DNA of 64,000 bases from assembly GCA_009599575.1 (NCBI GenBank), contig VWND01000009.1, forward strand, positions 124,001-188,000. The letters are read 5' to 3'. The notes below the pieces were generated by a model, which made no database searches, was not told the DNA's origin, and worked only from the letters and a program-made list of their open reading frames with translations. Positions 22,633-33,524 of the stretch are shown here, piece by piece (position 1 is the stretch's first letter; each line of letters opens with the position of its first letter). The position numbers and the translations under genes were made by a program. The DNA is from Blumeriella jaapii (Eukaryota > Ascomycota > Leotiomycetes > Helotiales > Drepanopezizaceae).

Positions 22633-23490
22633 TTCAACTTTCTTACCCTCCTACCTGACCCCCCGTTCTGGTTCTGAGGATCATCGTTGATGTGCGACAG
22701 CGGCGAAATTGAAGTTGCGCCTCCAGCCTCCAGACTGGTCTCGCGCTGAGTTGCCCAAGTGCGACCAACGCACTCCGCTCATCTCGCTTTCTTCCTCGAC
22801 CGACCAGGGAGCGTGGGCGCTGCAATCACCGATACGCCATCTGCTCATCTTCCACCGACGTTAAACTTCGATATCGAAGTCCACATATCATCCATCTGAC
22901 GTCGCAAAGTCTGTTCATGGGTTTCCTCCAGCACTCCCCTTCCGCAGTGTCAGGGGTATCCCGCGTAGTGAGTCGCCCGCGACACAATCGCCGAACCAGC
23001 AAATTGATGCACCACGGCATTAGGAATCTGGCATGGGCCATCGCTCGACATTATCGTCGCTAATCGCATAGCGGAGGTCAAAAAAGTATCCTCCTTTCCG
23101 GTTTCGGTGACGTCGAACGAGGAAGACCTCGGTTTTAGAATGCTTGACCCGGCCTTCACGATGTCGGATATCGTATATCAAGCTATAGATCCGACGAGTG
23201 ACTTTCGGGAGATTTCTGCCTCGAAGTCGTTTCAAGTGAATCCACTGCCACTTGTCGTTCGCTCTCTTCATCGACCTATTTAAATTTAATTTTTTTTGGC
23301 CACCTTTCTTCCCGAAGGTATCGTAGGTCGATCTCTCAACACCAGCTTTGCAGCGTGGTGTCAAGTCCACCAGATGCGCTGGGGTCTCGAAGACACTCTC
23401 TACAGCGGATAGTGAGGCTCTCACCTTGATGATATCGACGCTCATCTAGCCACGAGATTCAAATCATCAAGATCGTCACTCGTTGGCCTT

Positions 23491-26400
23491 ATGGTCTCAC
23501 CCACCAGCGAGGCAGCTGTGCCTCCACCACAGCCTGCCAAAGAGTCTCCCTCAAACGAGACGCCAGCGAGCGGGACTCAGTTGCCCACCCTGCCAGAAAC
23601 CACGACCTACCCTCCTCCCACCCCTCCCACTCCTCCAAGTGCCAACATCCTCGAGCCTACGAGGAACGATCCTAGCCTCCCTCCTGAGCCAGTACTCACC
23701 CAGTCTGATGCTCCATCCGTGGTGAAGACGCCTCGGTCATCCAGGATGCCATCCATAGCTGCAATTCGCAGGTCGTCTAAAGGTGCATCTCAGTCGGAGG
23801 CCAGCCAGCCATCGCCAGCTATTGACGCAGTTTTCGAACGAATAGCCGCATCCGATGATACTCCAGACGGAGGCAATGCGAGAGCTTCGCTTTTCGCAAC
23901 TCTCAAGAATAAGTCGCCGTCGTTCAAGCGCAACGTCACCCCCTCGGAAGCCCATGAACCAAATTCTGATCACGCTTCCACTCAGCTGCAGCTCTCGAAT
24001 CAGTCGCCGGCAACCCAGCAGACAGAGACCGGTACTGTGACTCAACCGGGACCTACTGAATCATCATCGCCAACAACAACAGCCCCTCGTCAATTCTTGA
24101 CAAGTATGAAGACCAAGAGGAATTCATTGCAGCAACGATTTGCCAAACCCAGCACGGTAGTGGCAGAAGAACCGGTCATGGTTGGGACTGCAACCGTTGT
24201 CTCTTCTCATGCCGTGCGTCCGACTCTGATAGTACCAACTCGACCCCCAAGAAAGGCTGCGGCACCTGACGCCGAGGCTTCCAGGAAAGACTCGTTGATC
24301 GAATCGTTCCGAGCCAGGAGACAGGCTGCGTCTCAGTCCAAAGCCTCGCCTGCACCAGCATCTGGGCCCGCCAACATGTCAGAGCCAGCGCCAGCCATGA
24401 CAGGGGCAAACTCTACCCAGCCAGCTGCTGCTCCTCCCCGTCTCATCATCCCCACTCCGCCACCACGCAAGACGAAACAGGCCGACGCAGCACCCGTCAA
24501 CACCAAAGCATCCATCCGGAAGAAGCTCAAGGCGAAGAAAATGGCTGCCTTGCGAAAGAAGACCGGACCAGTGGCAAAGCCAAAGCACACTCAAGCAGAT
24601 GCTGTTCCAGCAAGTACGTCCCCACCTGTGGTTGTCATTCAAGACAGACTTCCTGGGCAGTCGGATGCAGCCGAGCCAGTGTCGGCACGCAGATCCAAAA
24701 GAGATTCTTTCGTCGGAGGCCTGAAAGCTAAGAAAGAAGCCGTCTTCAAATCAAAATCTACCCAGCCTGGGGACTCTTCGTCTCAGGATCCAGAGCCAGG
24801 CACCGGAGGCGCTCCGTCCAGTGCTGCTTCTCAAGTTCTCATTATACCGACACGTCCACCACGAAAAGCAGCGACACCAGCAGCATCGACCTGTTCCCGC
24901 CTGCCATTCCTCTCAGCCAAGCGAGCAGATCAGCCACCAGGCTGCGCTTCCCAAGCCGCCGCTCAGTCTGGCGCCCTGGCCTACCCAGCCCCATCCACGA
25001 ACCCGCTCTTCCCAACCCTGCCAACCTACGGCCCTGCAATGCTCAAGAACCGTATCAAATGGGCTCTGCTCCAGACCCTGTCTGCAATCATGAGCACGCT
25101 GGGCATCAGCGCCATCGCTGCCTCTCTGATCCTTCAAGCCCTCGTGCGAGCTGTCGTGCGACGCATCAGGCGGCAGCCCAAGCAGCCGCGCCCCTTCCTG
25201 GAAGAAGAGAAGCGACGTGCCGAGCTGCGCAAACTCGACGAGATATCCTGGATGCGGCGTGAGCTCCAAGCCAAGTCTATTTTCCCTGAGATCGCCAATG
25301 CGGCAGAGGCCGAGTACCAGGCTACCATGGCATCACACAATGGGTACATCCCTACCGAGGGCGGCCCGGACAAGCATCTCGTCGACGTCGCGTACTATGC
25401 GAAGCGTGTTGGTTTGAACAGCGAGGAAGTCCAAGTCCAGACGGAAGACGGCCACGTCCTGGCCCTGTGGCACGTCTACGACCCGCGAGAGTACACGCCT
25501 ATGACGCGAGCTCAGCGCATGGTCCGCGGTCCGGAGAATATCAACGAGATCAGAGCCCCAAGCCGAGTGGGCCAGGGAGCCAGCGGCGTTGGCCACAAGG
25601 CCAAGCAGAAGTACCCCGTGCTGATGATCCCTGGTCTGCTGCAGAGCGCTGGCGCCTTCTGCACGAGCGACGAGCACTCGCTTGCCTTCTGGCTGTGCAA
25701 GCAGGGCTTTGATATTTGGCTGGGCAACATGCGAGACTTCCGGCCGGAACATGTCGAGTTCAAGCATGGCGACCCGAAAATGTGGAACTGGGATAGTACG
25801 TTGTCTGCTTTTCTTTTGTACCCACTTTTCCCCTCGCTTAGCTTTTACCGAAATCAACACCACAGCTAACATAACCCACAGTCCGCCATATGGCAACCCT
25901 CGACCTCCCTGCTCTTACAGCCCGCGTCCTCTCCGAGACCACCTCCTCCAAACTCGCCCTCGTGGCCCACTCCCAAGGCACAGCCGCCTCGCTCATCGCC
26001 GTCTCCAAGCAGCAGCGCCCAGGCCTCTCCGCCCACATCTCTTCTCTTTGCATGCTCGCGCCCGCCGCCTACTCTGGCTCCCATTTCAACCGCAAAGCGC
26101 ATCTTAAAGCCCTGCGCACCATGCCCCCCAAGCTCGCGCGCCGCACCCTCGGCGTGAAGTCCTTCTTCTCCGGCATGCATCTCGCGACCGCCCTCAAAGG
26201 CCGCGTACAGCAGAAGTACCTCGGTAGGCCCGCATACCACGTCCAGAAGAGTTTATTCGGCTGGACGGACGCGCGCTGGGAGCGCGCCCTGCGAGACCGC
26301 CACTTTATCTTCGCGCCGACGTCCATGTCCGCCACGGCCATGCTGTGGTGGTCGGGCTTCGCGCGGCACGGCTCTATTCTCGCGCCCGCGTCGCAGGTCA

Positions 26401-26914
26401 AGTACGAGCTTGAGGAGGACGTGCTGCAGGATTACTTCCGCGACAGTCCGGACGCGCCGGGACGCATCAGCGAGGAGCTCGCCACGACGCTTCTTGAGAA
26501 TCACGTCAAGAACCCGATGCAGGTCGTGAGCTGGTTCGATGCTAGCTGTCCGCCGATCGCGCTGTGGGTGCCCGCTGAGGACCGGCTCTGCGATGGTCTG
26601 GCGCTGATGAATCGCTTTGAGCGGGGTCGTGAGCCGGACGCGAGGGTGGTGAGCTGTGCGGTGCTCGAAGGGTATGGGCACTTGGATGTGGTGTGGGCGG
26701 TGGATGTCGTAAGAAAGTGGGCTTGGGAGTGCGGGAGGCCGTTTGGAGTACGGTGGGGGAGGAGGCGAGGGCGGAGTTTAGGGTTCCTGTTGGGTGCGAG
26801 GAGGTCGAGGCGTGGATTGACGATAGGACGAAGGAAGTGCAGAGCGAGGATGGAGATGAAGAGGAAGATGAGGATGAGGATGAGGAGGAGGAGGAGGCGG
26901 AGGATAGTGAGTGA
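23491..26914 (+). CDS. Membrane-anchored alpha/beta-hydrolase lipase (Yeh/Tgl1 steryl-ester hydrolase type), apparent frameshift near 3' end
   Basis: Exon 1 is 23491-25795; exon 2 starts at 25882 after an 86-bp intron. The first 500 or so residues are disordered and contain a motif of the type (L/I)I(I/V)PTxPPRK three times, each followed by a KDS/RDS..KAKK block. A hydrophobic segment (residues about 540-560, STLGISAIAASLILQALV) precedes an abhydro-lipase signature (VQVQTEDGHVLALWHVYDP) and the hydrolase fold. The nucleophile is Ser799 in AHSQG, the likely acid Asp1002 or Asp1006 (PAEDRLCD), the base His1035 (GYGHLDVVW). Yeast relatives split sterol esters. At about 26705-26715 the conserved reading moves by one frame to VREAVWST, FRVPVGCEEVEAW and an acidic tail ending at 26914. 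Either one base is missing or a weak 68-bp intron (26709-26776) is removed; without a shift the frame ends at 26918 in a basic, unconserved tail. Confidence 0.8.
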
Positions 26915-27232
26915 GTGAGTGAGTGAGTGGTGCACCTTGTATAGGGTTGTGCTGTTTGATTCTCTCCTTATTCTTGTTTGCGTACTGTTATTGCTATTTT
27001 TTTCGTCTGTCTCTTGATTTTGTGCACATACTCTTGTGCAACTGTCACTCTTAAAATAATTCGCACCACGTAATATCCTGCTACTTTTTAAATGTCAATA
27101 ACAATACATCGGTGTATGGGATTTACTAGACACCACTCCCTTGCACCCCAGATAAGTTCCAGATATGTATGCGTGCCGAACCCAGTGCTCACCACGATGG
27201 GTCGGCCCATGTACAGAGCTTCCACCGGCATC

Positions 27233-27254
27233 TTTTTTTTTTTTTTTTTTTTTT
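27233..27254. repeat. Poly-T tract (22 nt)
   Basis: An uninterrupted run of 22 T is followed by an A-rich stretch 12 nt later, so the flanks could form a hairpin. Confidence 0.85.
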
Positions 27255-28020
27255 CTCTTCTTCCAAAAAAAAGAGCAGGAAAACGAAGAAGAATAACAAA
27301 AGGAGTTGGATTAACCAACTCAAGACTCGAATACCTACCAACGACCCGATGGCTACTTTTGTGGTTGGAAAGAAGGGGGGGATTCGTGGATCGTTGAAAA
27401 GGACAAAAACAGCGGATTCGAAATATTGAGATTTACACATCATCCCACCCGTCAGTCGGGAGACTCTCTGTTGATCTGCCTCGCGGAACCCAAGAACGTA
27501 TCCGTTGCACAGTTAGTTAGTTCATCATCCATGCATACCTACCCGGCACACGCCGCCGTTGACCACGATGCGAGCGAGCCGTCACTTGACGAATGCCCGT
27601 ACAGTCCTACAAGGAAGGGCATGAAAAGGAATTCGATACAGCTTTTCGCATGCAATAGTGGGAAGCCAGCCCAGCCCACTATCAGGCCTTACTGTTTGTT
27701 CTTTTATTCCCTCTTAAGGAAAAAAAAACAATCAGATACGACCACGCCGTATAAGCAGACACAGTCATCGAAAGCCTCCTCCTCTCCAACCCCCGGTGCC
27801 GGTCGCACGCAGCTTTCTCCCGCCTGCCTGCCTGCCTGCCTGCCCGCCGACCAGCCCTCCCTCCCTCCCTCACTCACTGCAGCTGTCGTCCTTCTTCCCT
27901 TGGGATCGACGACGACGACGGCTGCGACCGACACTCTTCTTTCTAACCTCTCTCTCTCTCTCTCGCTTTCGGGTTCAGAGACGAGAATCGCGCGCGCTTG
28001 CCGTTTGCCGCAATGGGTAC

Positions 28021-28048
28021 CTAGGTAGGTAGGTAGGTAGGTAGGTAG
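28021..28048. repeat. GTAG tetranucleotide repeat
   Basis: Six to seven AGGT/GTAG units occur here. A CTAC run on the same strand about 270 bp later (about 28297-28316) is its reverse complement. Confidence 0.8.
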
Positions 28049-28689
28049 TACGATACGATATCTATCGGACACGCGAAATCCCCTCCGAAGGAGCGGCTCA
28101 TGCGCGATGGGATTTAACGAGGCTGGCGCAAGAGAGCATGGAAAAGGAGTTCGCTGTTCGCTGTTCGCTGTTCGATGGTCGTCTGTTGTTCGGTTGTGAA
28201 GAAGAACATATATACAGGTATATACATACAGCGACGATGACGACGTCTTTCACGCGATCTGTTCTCTCTCCGGCGACGGAGCAGATAAATCGATGTTTAC
28301 CTACCTACCTACCTAGGTACGAAGCTACGAATGAATAATCCCTGTATTTTTTTTTTTTCTTTTTTTCTTTTTGCCTTGAGCTTCTACACAGCTATGGAGC
28401 CAGTGAGAGAGAGGGATGCAATCGGTACCGTAAGTATGTACAGTACTAGGTCTGGGGAGGAAGATGATCCATCCACACAGGGTTGTGGAGAAACCGAACC
28501 GCGATTGCGAATTCGCTGAATCGGGAAAAAGACAGAGAGAAAGAAGGGTTCTGAATCTCCGGTGTCTTCATACACAGGTCTTCTCGTGATGATGTACTGA
28601 TACGTACTGTACTTACACATGTGTATACAGATGGATGGATCACTTGTACTATTGAAATTTTACATTCGCACTTAGAGCCTTTTCCTAGA

Positions 28690-28710
28690 CCCCCCCCCCC
28701 CCCCCCCCCC
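28690..28710. repeat. Poly-C tract (21 nt)
   Basis: An uninterrupted C run is rare at this length; the exact count is uncertain because such runs are error-prone in sequencing. Confidence 0.8.
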
Positions 28711-29319
28711 TCAGTCCGAACCACTTTGTAATTTGCCTTTCTGTTCACCTCATCTTTCAATCCAGTCCCGTCGCGAGTGGTTTCGGGATTCAGAAAGAGG
28801 AAAGAAAAAAAAGGGGGCGAGGGGGGGACTGGATTTCCGCTCAGCTGCGGCAAGGCGAGGCAGCTTGTATATCGTGGCTAGTGGTGCTGTGCTATGTACA
28901 GTAGGTTGGTTGTTATGTACAGCTCTTCTACTCACACTTAGTTGTGTTCAAGAGCGATATCAGACGGTAGCGTAAGCAAAGCCATAGGGGTTTGAAGCAA
29001 AGCGCATCAAAAGCAGCGGCGTATGCATGGGCAAGGGATCGAACAGGGTGAACTACGAAGATCATCACGCGCACAGCAGATCAAGACATAAAATGCATTC
29101 CAAGTCACGTCAAGCAAGCAGTAATACGAATGTTTCGAAGCGGATTTGAAAAATTGCAGATGAGGAAGCGACTAGACCAGAGCAAGCAGGGTATTACTCA
29201 CCAGTATGGTACAATCTCCCGCGCCATATTCAGACCACGCGCAGCAACGAGAAATACAACGTGAACTTTTTCCCACCATCCATCCGGTCACCCAAAAGGT
29301 GCAAGATCCATGAGGTAGC

Positions 29320-29605
29320 CAAGCCCACAGAGGAGACGATGTCTCTCATAGCGAAAGAGAGAATCGAAACTCCGGTAAGTCAAAGAGCCCACAGATCAAC
29401 GGTCATGTCGAATGCGTAACGTAACCCTCAGACGCCCCACGAATATGTTCATCAAAAAGTCAACGGACAGTCACAGCCACAAGCCAACAGTACAAGCCAC
29501 AAAGCCCACTGGGACGGTAATGTCAACGGTCAGGTCAAGCCCACAAGTCTGATCTCAAAGCCCACAGCTCCCAGGAGGGAGTATAGTCAAAAGAGCCCAC
29601 AACCC
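29320..29605. repeat. Dispersed AGCCCACA motif in the probable 3' UTR of the nucleolin-like gene
   Basis: AGCCCACA or a one-base variant occurs at least five times (near 29322, 29387, 29538, 29558 and 29594), often preceded by GTCAA or TCAAA. A related TCAACGG(T/A)C element occurs three times between 29396 and 29533. In the mRNA they would read UGUGGGCU. The significance is unknown. Confidence 0.5.
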
Positions 29606-29681
29606 ACAAAGCGAACGAGAACCCCACTAGTCAACACGAGTCTTCAGAGAAGAGCTGTGCGGCAGTGTTGACGTGCATGAC

Positions 29682-31343
29682 TTAGAAAGTCTGCTTCTTG
29701 CCCTTGAAGTCGCCGAAGCCACCTCGGTTGGTGGATCCACCACGGCCACCTGAAAATTGATTAGCAAAGAGAGACGGTTTGAGGGTTCGAATTGCTTACC
29801 TCCACGAGCGCCACCACGTCCTCGTCCGCCTCCGCGTCCTCCACGCTCAAAACCACCACGTCCACCACGTCCACCGCGACCACCTCCGCGGCCACCACCC
29901 TCAGAGCGGTCTGGCTTGGGAGTAGCGTAGTCAAGTCTGATGGGGCGTCCAGCAATCTCAGCACCGGTCATGGCCTCGAAAGCAGTCTTGGCATCATCAA
30001 CGGACTCGAAGGTAACGTATCCGAAGCCCTTGGGGTTGCCACTCTCCCTGTCATGATGTGAGAAGGTGTCAAGTAGAATCAGAGAGGGGCACATACATAT
30101 CAGTTGGGAGTCTGACATTAACGACAGTTCCATGCTCGCCGAAAGCCTCGCCAACAGTGTTCTCATCAACATCGAAGGACAAGTTACCCAAGAAGAGAGT
30201 GTCGGAAGGAGGGTTGGTGGAGTCGCCAAAGGCTGCAGCACGACCTTGGGCACGCTCTCTGGGAGGATCATCGGAGCGGGGAGTGGAGAAGTCGACGTTG
30301 GCCTCGCGACCGTCGATCAGAGCGCCTTTCTTGGCCTTGAGAGCAGCAGCAGCGGAAGCAGAGCTGGTGAACTCAACATATCCGAAACCCCTGGAGCGGC
30401 CACTCTCGCGGTCACTGATGACACGGGCGCCAGAGATCTCTCCGAACTCCTCAAACTCACGCATGAGCCACTCATCATCGACATTCCAGCTCAGATTACC
30501 GACAAACAAGTTCTTGGAACCGGTATCCTCAGCAGCCTCGGTCTTTGTCTTCTTGGCAGGGGCGGCGACCTCGTCGTCAGCCTTGCGCTTCTTGGAGGGG
30601 GCAACCTCATCCTCGCTCTCGGAGTCGCTGGAGTCAGAGCCCGAGCCGGAATCAGAGCCAGATCCTTCAGCCTTGTCCTCATCGGAATCAGAAGAGTCGG
30701 CAGACTCGGCAGATTCATCCTCAGAATCGGAAGATTCCTACAGCAGATTAGCAAGTGGACTCTGGATGATGTATGTGAGATCGACTTACAGTAGCCTTGG
30801 CAACAACCTTTGCGGCACCGTTAACAGCAGCCTTACCAGCAGCGGCAGCCTTCTTAGCAACCTCCTTCACAGCAGCAACAGGCTGGCCTCCTCTTCGCTG
30901 TCGGAGTCGGAGCCGGAAGCAGAGTCGTCACTGTCATCGCTGCTGGAAGCGGCGGCTGACTTGGAAGAGTCAGAATCGGCCTCGGAATCATCTGAGGAGT
31001 CAGAAGAATCAGAGGAATCTACCTCTTTCTTGGCAGCGCCGTTGGTCTTGCCGTTAGCCTTTCCATTGGTGTTCCCATTGGTCTTTGCCACAGGCTTGGC
31101 CTCAGCCTCAGACTCAGACTCAGAAGAGTCGGAGGACTCGCTGTCGGAGGAGGGGGAGGCAGCCTTGACGGGCTCCTTGGCCTTCTTGCTGCTGACCTTG
31201 CTGGCGGTTTCCTTTGCGACCTTCTTGGACTTAGCATTGGGAGTCTGACCAGGCTTGATGACCGACGCGTTCTTGACAGCGGGGGCGGGTTTGGCGTCAG
31301 ACTTGGACTTGCTGGAAGTCTTGGGTTGCTTTGTCTTCGCCAT
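29682..31343 (-). CDS. Nucleolin/Nsr1/Gar2-like nucleolar RNA-binding protein, apparent one-base frameshift
   Basis: Exons are complement of 30790-31343, 30097-30737, 29800-30047 and 29682-29749; introns are 49-52 bp. The order is a Lys-rich N-terminus, two long Ser/Asp/Glu tracts, RRM1 (KNLFVGNLSWNVDDEW, RGFGYVEF), RRM2 (DTLFLGNLSFDVDENT, KGFGYVTF) and a C-terminal RGG domain ending FKGKKQTF. This is the layout of yeast Nsr1 and fission-yeast Gar2, which act in pre-rRNA processing and 40S assembly. In exon 1 the acidic frame meets a stop at 30867, while the frame that fits the next splice (PVAAVKEVAKKAA) is offset by one base from about 30882-30890; one missing A in a CCAAG context would join them. 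An intron from a weak GTAGAT donor (about 31021) could also do so. Otherwise it would be about 503 residues. Confidence 0.85.
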
Positions 31344-31700
31344 TGTGATGGAGAAGGGGGAGGATTGTGTATGCGTGGAGCAGAGTGTATGGGGGAAGAG
31401 AGAGTGAAGAGGGCTCGAGGAAATGGGAATGTCGAGGAGGTTGGAAGAGTGTGAAGGAGGAAAGAAAATTTCGAGGGCGGTGGGAGCTCTTATCCCGAAA
31501 TTTTTTGCTATCGGGCGCTAAATTCGACGCTAAAAGGAAAATTCGTTCAAGTCCCACTTTTTTTGTGACAGGCACAGAGCTTAGTCAGCACAGCACGTGA
31601 TGACGAACGACGCAGCTGTGACAACCCAGAACCAGCACTCAACACCAACCACTCAATCGGCCTCTCATACATCCTATTTCTCTCAAGCACAACAAATACC
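31344..31700. promoter_or_regulatory. Divergent promoter, nucleolin-like / complex I subunit
   Basis: The 357 bp are shared by two growth-related genes facing outward. A GAAATTT-rich block lies near 31466 and 31497. No TATA box is evident. Confidence 0.45.
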
Positions 31701-32093
31701 ATGGCACCAACTCCCGAGTCCGCGGCATTTCTGGCCAAGAAACCCACCGTGCCTCCGACCTTTGACGGCGTCGACTACGACGACACGTCGCGGCTGAAGC
31801 AAGCACAGGATGCCATCATCCGGGAACAATGGGTGAGGAGCATGATGGCGCGGTTGGTCAGAGAGGAGCTGGGGAAGTGCTATTACAGGGAGGGGGTCAA
31901 CCATTTGGAAAACTGCGGCGTACTGAGAGGTACGTTCTTGGAGAGGGAAGGGGAATTGGCTTTTGAAGACAAGGACATGTTGGAAGAATTGTGGCTAATT
32001 GGCGGTCTAGAACGATACTTCGAGCTGTTGAAAGAGTCGAAGATCAAAGGATACCTGTTTCAGCAACAAAACTACGTGCCCAAGGACGCATAG
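31701..32093 (+). CDS. NDUFB10: Mitochondrial complex I accessory subunit, NDUFB10/PDSW (fungal 12 kDa subunit)
   Basis: Two exons (31701-31929, 32011-32093) give 103 residues. The sequence MAPTPESAAFLAKKPTVPP, DAIIREQWVRSMMARLVREELGKC and ERYFELLKESKIKGYLFQQQNYVP is a close match to the Neurospora 12 kDa subunit as I remember it. Cys60 and Cys72 form a CX11C pair, as expected for a twin-cysteine protein folded in the intermembrane space by the Mia40 pathway. The 81-bp intron is a multiple of three without a stop, so retention would insert 27 residues before ERYFELL; the spliced form matches the family. There is no cleavable presequence, which is normal for this subunit. Confidence 0.92.
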   Translation: MAPTPESAAFLAKKPTVPPTFDGVDYDDTSRLKQAQDAIIREQWVRSMMARLVREELGKCYYREGVNHLENCGVLRGTFLEREGELAFEDKDMLEELWLIGGLERYFELLKESKIKGYLFQQQNYVPKDA

Positions 32094-32758
32094 AATGGGC
32101 CCGGGATGCCAGGAGTTGTGCTTGATTTGGCTGTACGAAGATGCTCGGAGCAGACGGACACACGATGTTGGTGCTGCGTTGACGGAGATGCTGGAAAGCT
32201 GGAACATGAAGGACTGACTGCTTGGAAGCAGGAATAGGAGAGCGGCAGATCTACAGCCATTGGGAATGTACATACCAAGTCTGTACCACCAATCCAATGG
32301 GGACGTGGCCAGGGTATCACATCCTAAGCTACCTCGATCTATGTACCAGTGTCTCTGGAAGCCTTCACACCCCATGGGAGGCTCATGCTTGTGGGCTTAT
32401 GCAGTACTTGGGTTTGATGACGATCAGCCTTCTCGATAGCTTTACTGTGAGGCGTGAAAGTCAGGCGGAACTGGCGATTGCAACGTGAAGTTGTGCCCAA
32501 AGCAAGCTTTCCCGTCCAATATAATTCTACAATTATTACGTTCCTTTCTTAATCCTAAAGATGCATGAAATTCCTCACATTGACCAGTAAGCTACTGTAT
32601 GTCCTGTACAGTTCTGTACAGTAGCTGTTCCACCCCCACCCCCTGCTATCACATCCACCCCGGAAAATCAATTCGCCGCTCTCTCCAAAAAAACATCTCG
32701 AGCTTCAACACCACTTCCAGCTCCATCACAAGCCCAACTCCCAGCCAAAATCATCACA
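32094..32758. other. Intergenic region between two mitochondrial genes
   Basis: The 665 bp hold the 3' flank of the complex I gene and the promoter of mL54. Two TGTACAGT elements occur near 32605-32622. No gene is supported. Confidence 0.5.
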
Positions 32759-33524
32759 ATGATCTGTACCTGCTGCCTCCGCGCCCCTTTGCGCTCCCAT
32801 CACCTCTCCTCCAAAACCATCCTACGCTCCCTGAGCACAAGCACCGCCCTCCTTTCCACACCAGCAGCACCCGCAACATCAACCGGCCTGGCGCAGCCCT
32901 TCAGTACACCACTCACGCCCGCGCCGAAAAAACCCGGCACGCCCCAACCCAACACCGCCGCGAAGCCGACGGCGATCCCCGTGTCGAGCTGTCCGGCCGG
33001 TACGCCCTTGCGAGGCATCAACTTCCTCAAGGGCCGCGACGACCCCGTCGCCCTGCCGGAGGAGGACTACCCGGAGTGGCTGTGGAGCGTGCTGGACAAG
33101 CGAGCGGGCGAGGGCGAGGAGGAGGATGGCGCTGGCGACGAGTTCTGTGAGTTCCATTCCGTGCTTTTCCCTACCACACCACAGCACCACAGCACCACAG
33201 CAACATAGTATCCTATCTATCCCTACATATCTCCCCTTCACACATCCAGCCAGTTAACATCCACCCCCAGCAAAATCCGCCAAGCTCCGGCGCAAAGCCG
33301 CCAAACGCGCGCGCAAGCTCGAAGCGATGCGGCGCGCGGCAGGGCTCGCCGAGCCAGAGATCCGCGTCCCGCTCACGCAGCAGAGCATCGACCTACCTGC
33401 TAACGAGAAGGGCACCGTGCAGGGCGCGCTGGAGGCGGAGGACAAGCGGGACGAGCTGCGCGCGGCGATGAGGAGGGAGCGGAGGAAGAAGATCAAGGAG
33501 ACGAACTTCCTCAAGAGTATGTGA
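32759..33524 (+). CDS. MRPL37: Mitochondrial large-subunit ribosomal protein mL54
   Basis: Two exons (32759-33146, 33271-33524; 124-bp intron) give 213 residues. The N-terminus is rich in Arg and Ser without acids ([23 protein letters not shown]), a mitochondrial presequence. The conserved body begins [34 protein letters not shown], the mL54 signature, and continues after the splice with a basic helix ([18 protein letters not shown]) and ends in KETNFLKSM. Yeast calls this protein Mrpl37. The intron was placed so that DEF joins SKSAKLRR in phase. It is in tandem with the complex I subunit upstream, but separate promoters are likely. Confidence 0.9.

Larger units (their letters stand above)
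21174..23490. other. 2.3-kb intergenic region rich in simple repeats
   Basis: This divergent region between the tail-anchored gene and the lipase gene contains GGA/GGT, CA, GA and CCA microsatellites and two GTAC-rich clusters (about 22354-22410 and 22500-22590). A 141-codon open frame at 23020-23445 on the minus strand has basic composition but no recognised family, so I do not call it. No gene is supported. Confidence 0.5.
26915..29681. other. 2.8-kb convergent intergenic region, low-complexity rich
   Basis: The region lies between the lipase and nucleolin-like genes, which converge on it. It starts with a GTGA repeat (to about 26930) and holds long homopolymers, GTAG and CTGC repeats, and CT-rich blocks at 27800-27960. 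Open frames are only repeat-driven. The right end (29300-29681) is probably the 3' UTR of the nucleolin-like gene. Confidence 0.5.

Noticed and set aside
23020..23445. 141-codon basic open frame upstream of the lipase gene
   Set aside because: The frame is long enough, but I recognise no family, it ends only 45 bp from the lipase start, and composition alone is weak evidence. It could be revisited with RNA data.
27426..28028. 200-codon plus-strand frame with Leu/Ser runs
   Set aside because: It consists largely of CTGC, CT and CGA repeats; no homology, start context or intron signs.
30058..31248. 396-codon Ser/Glu-rich plus-strand frame
   Set aside because: It is the antisense shadow of the nucleolin-like gene, created by the repetitive acidic serine codons.
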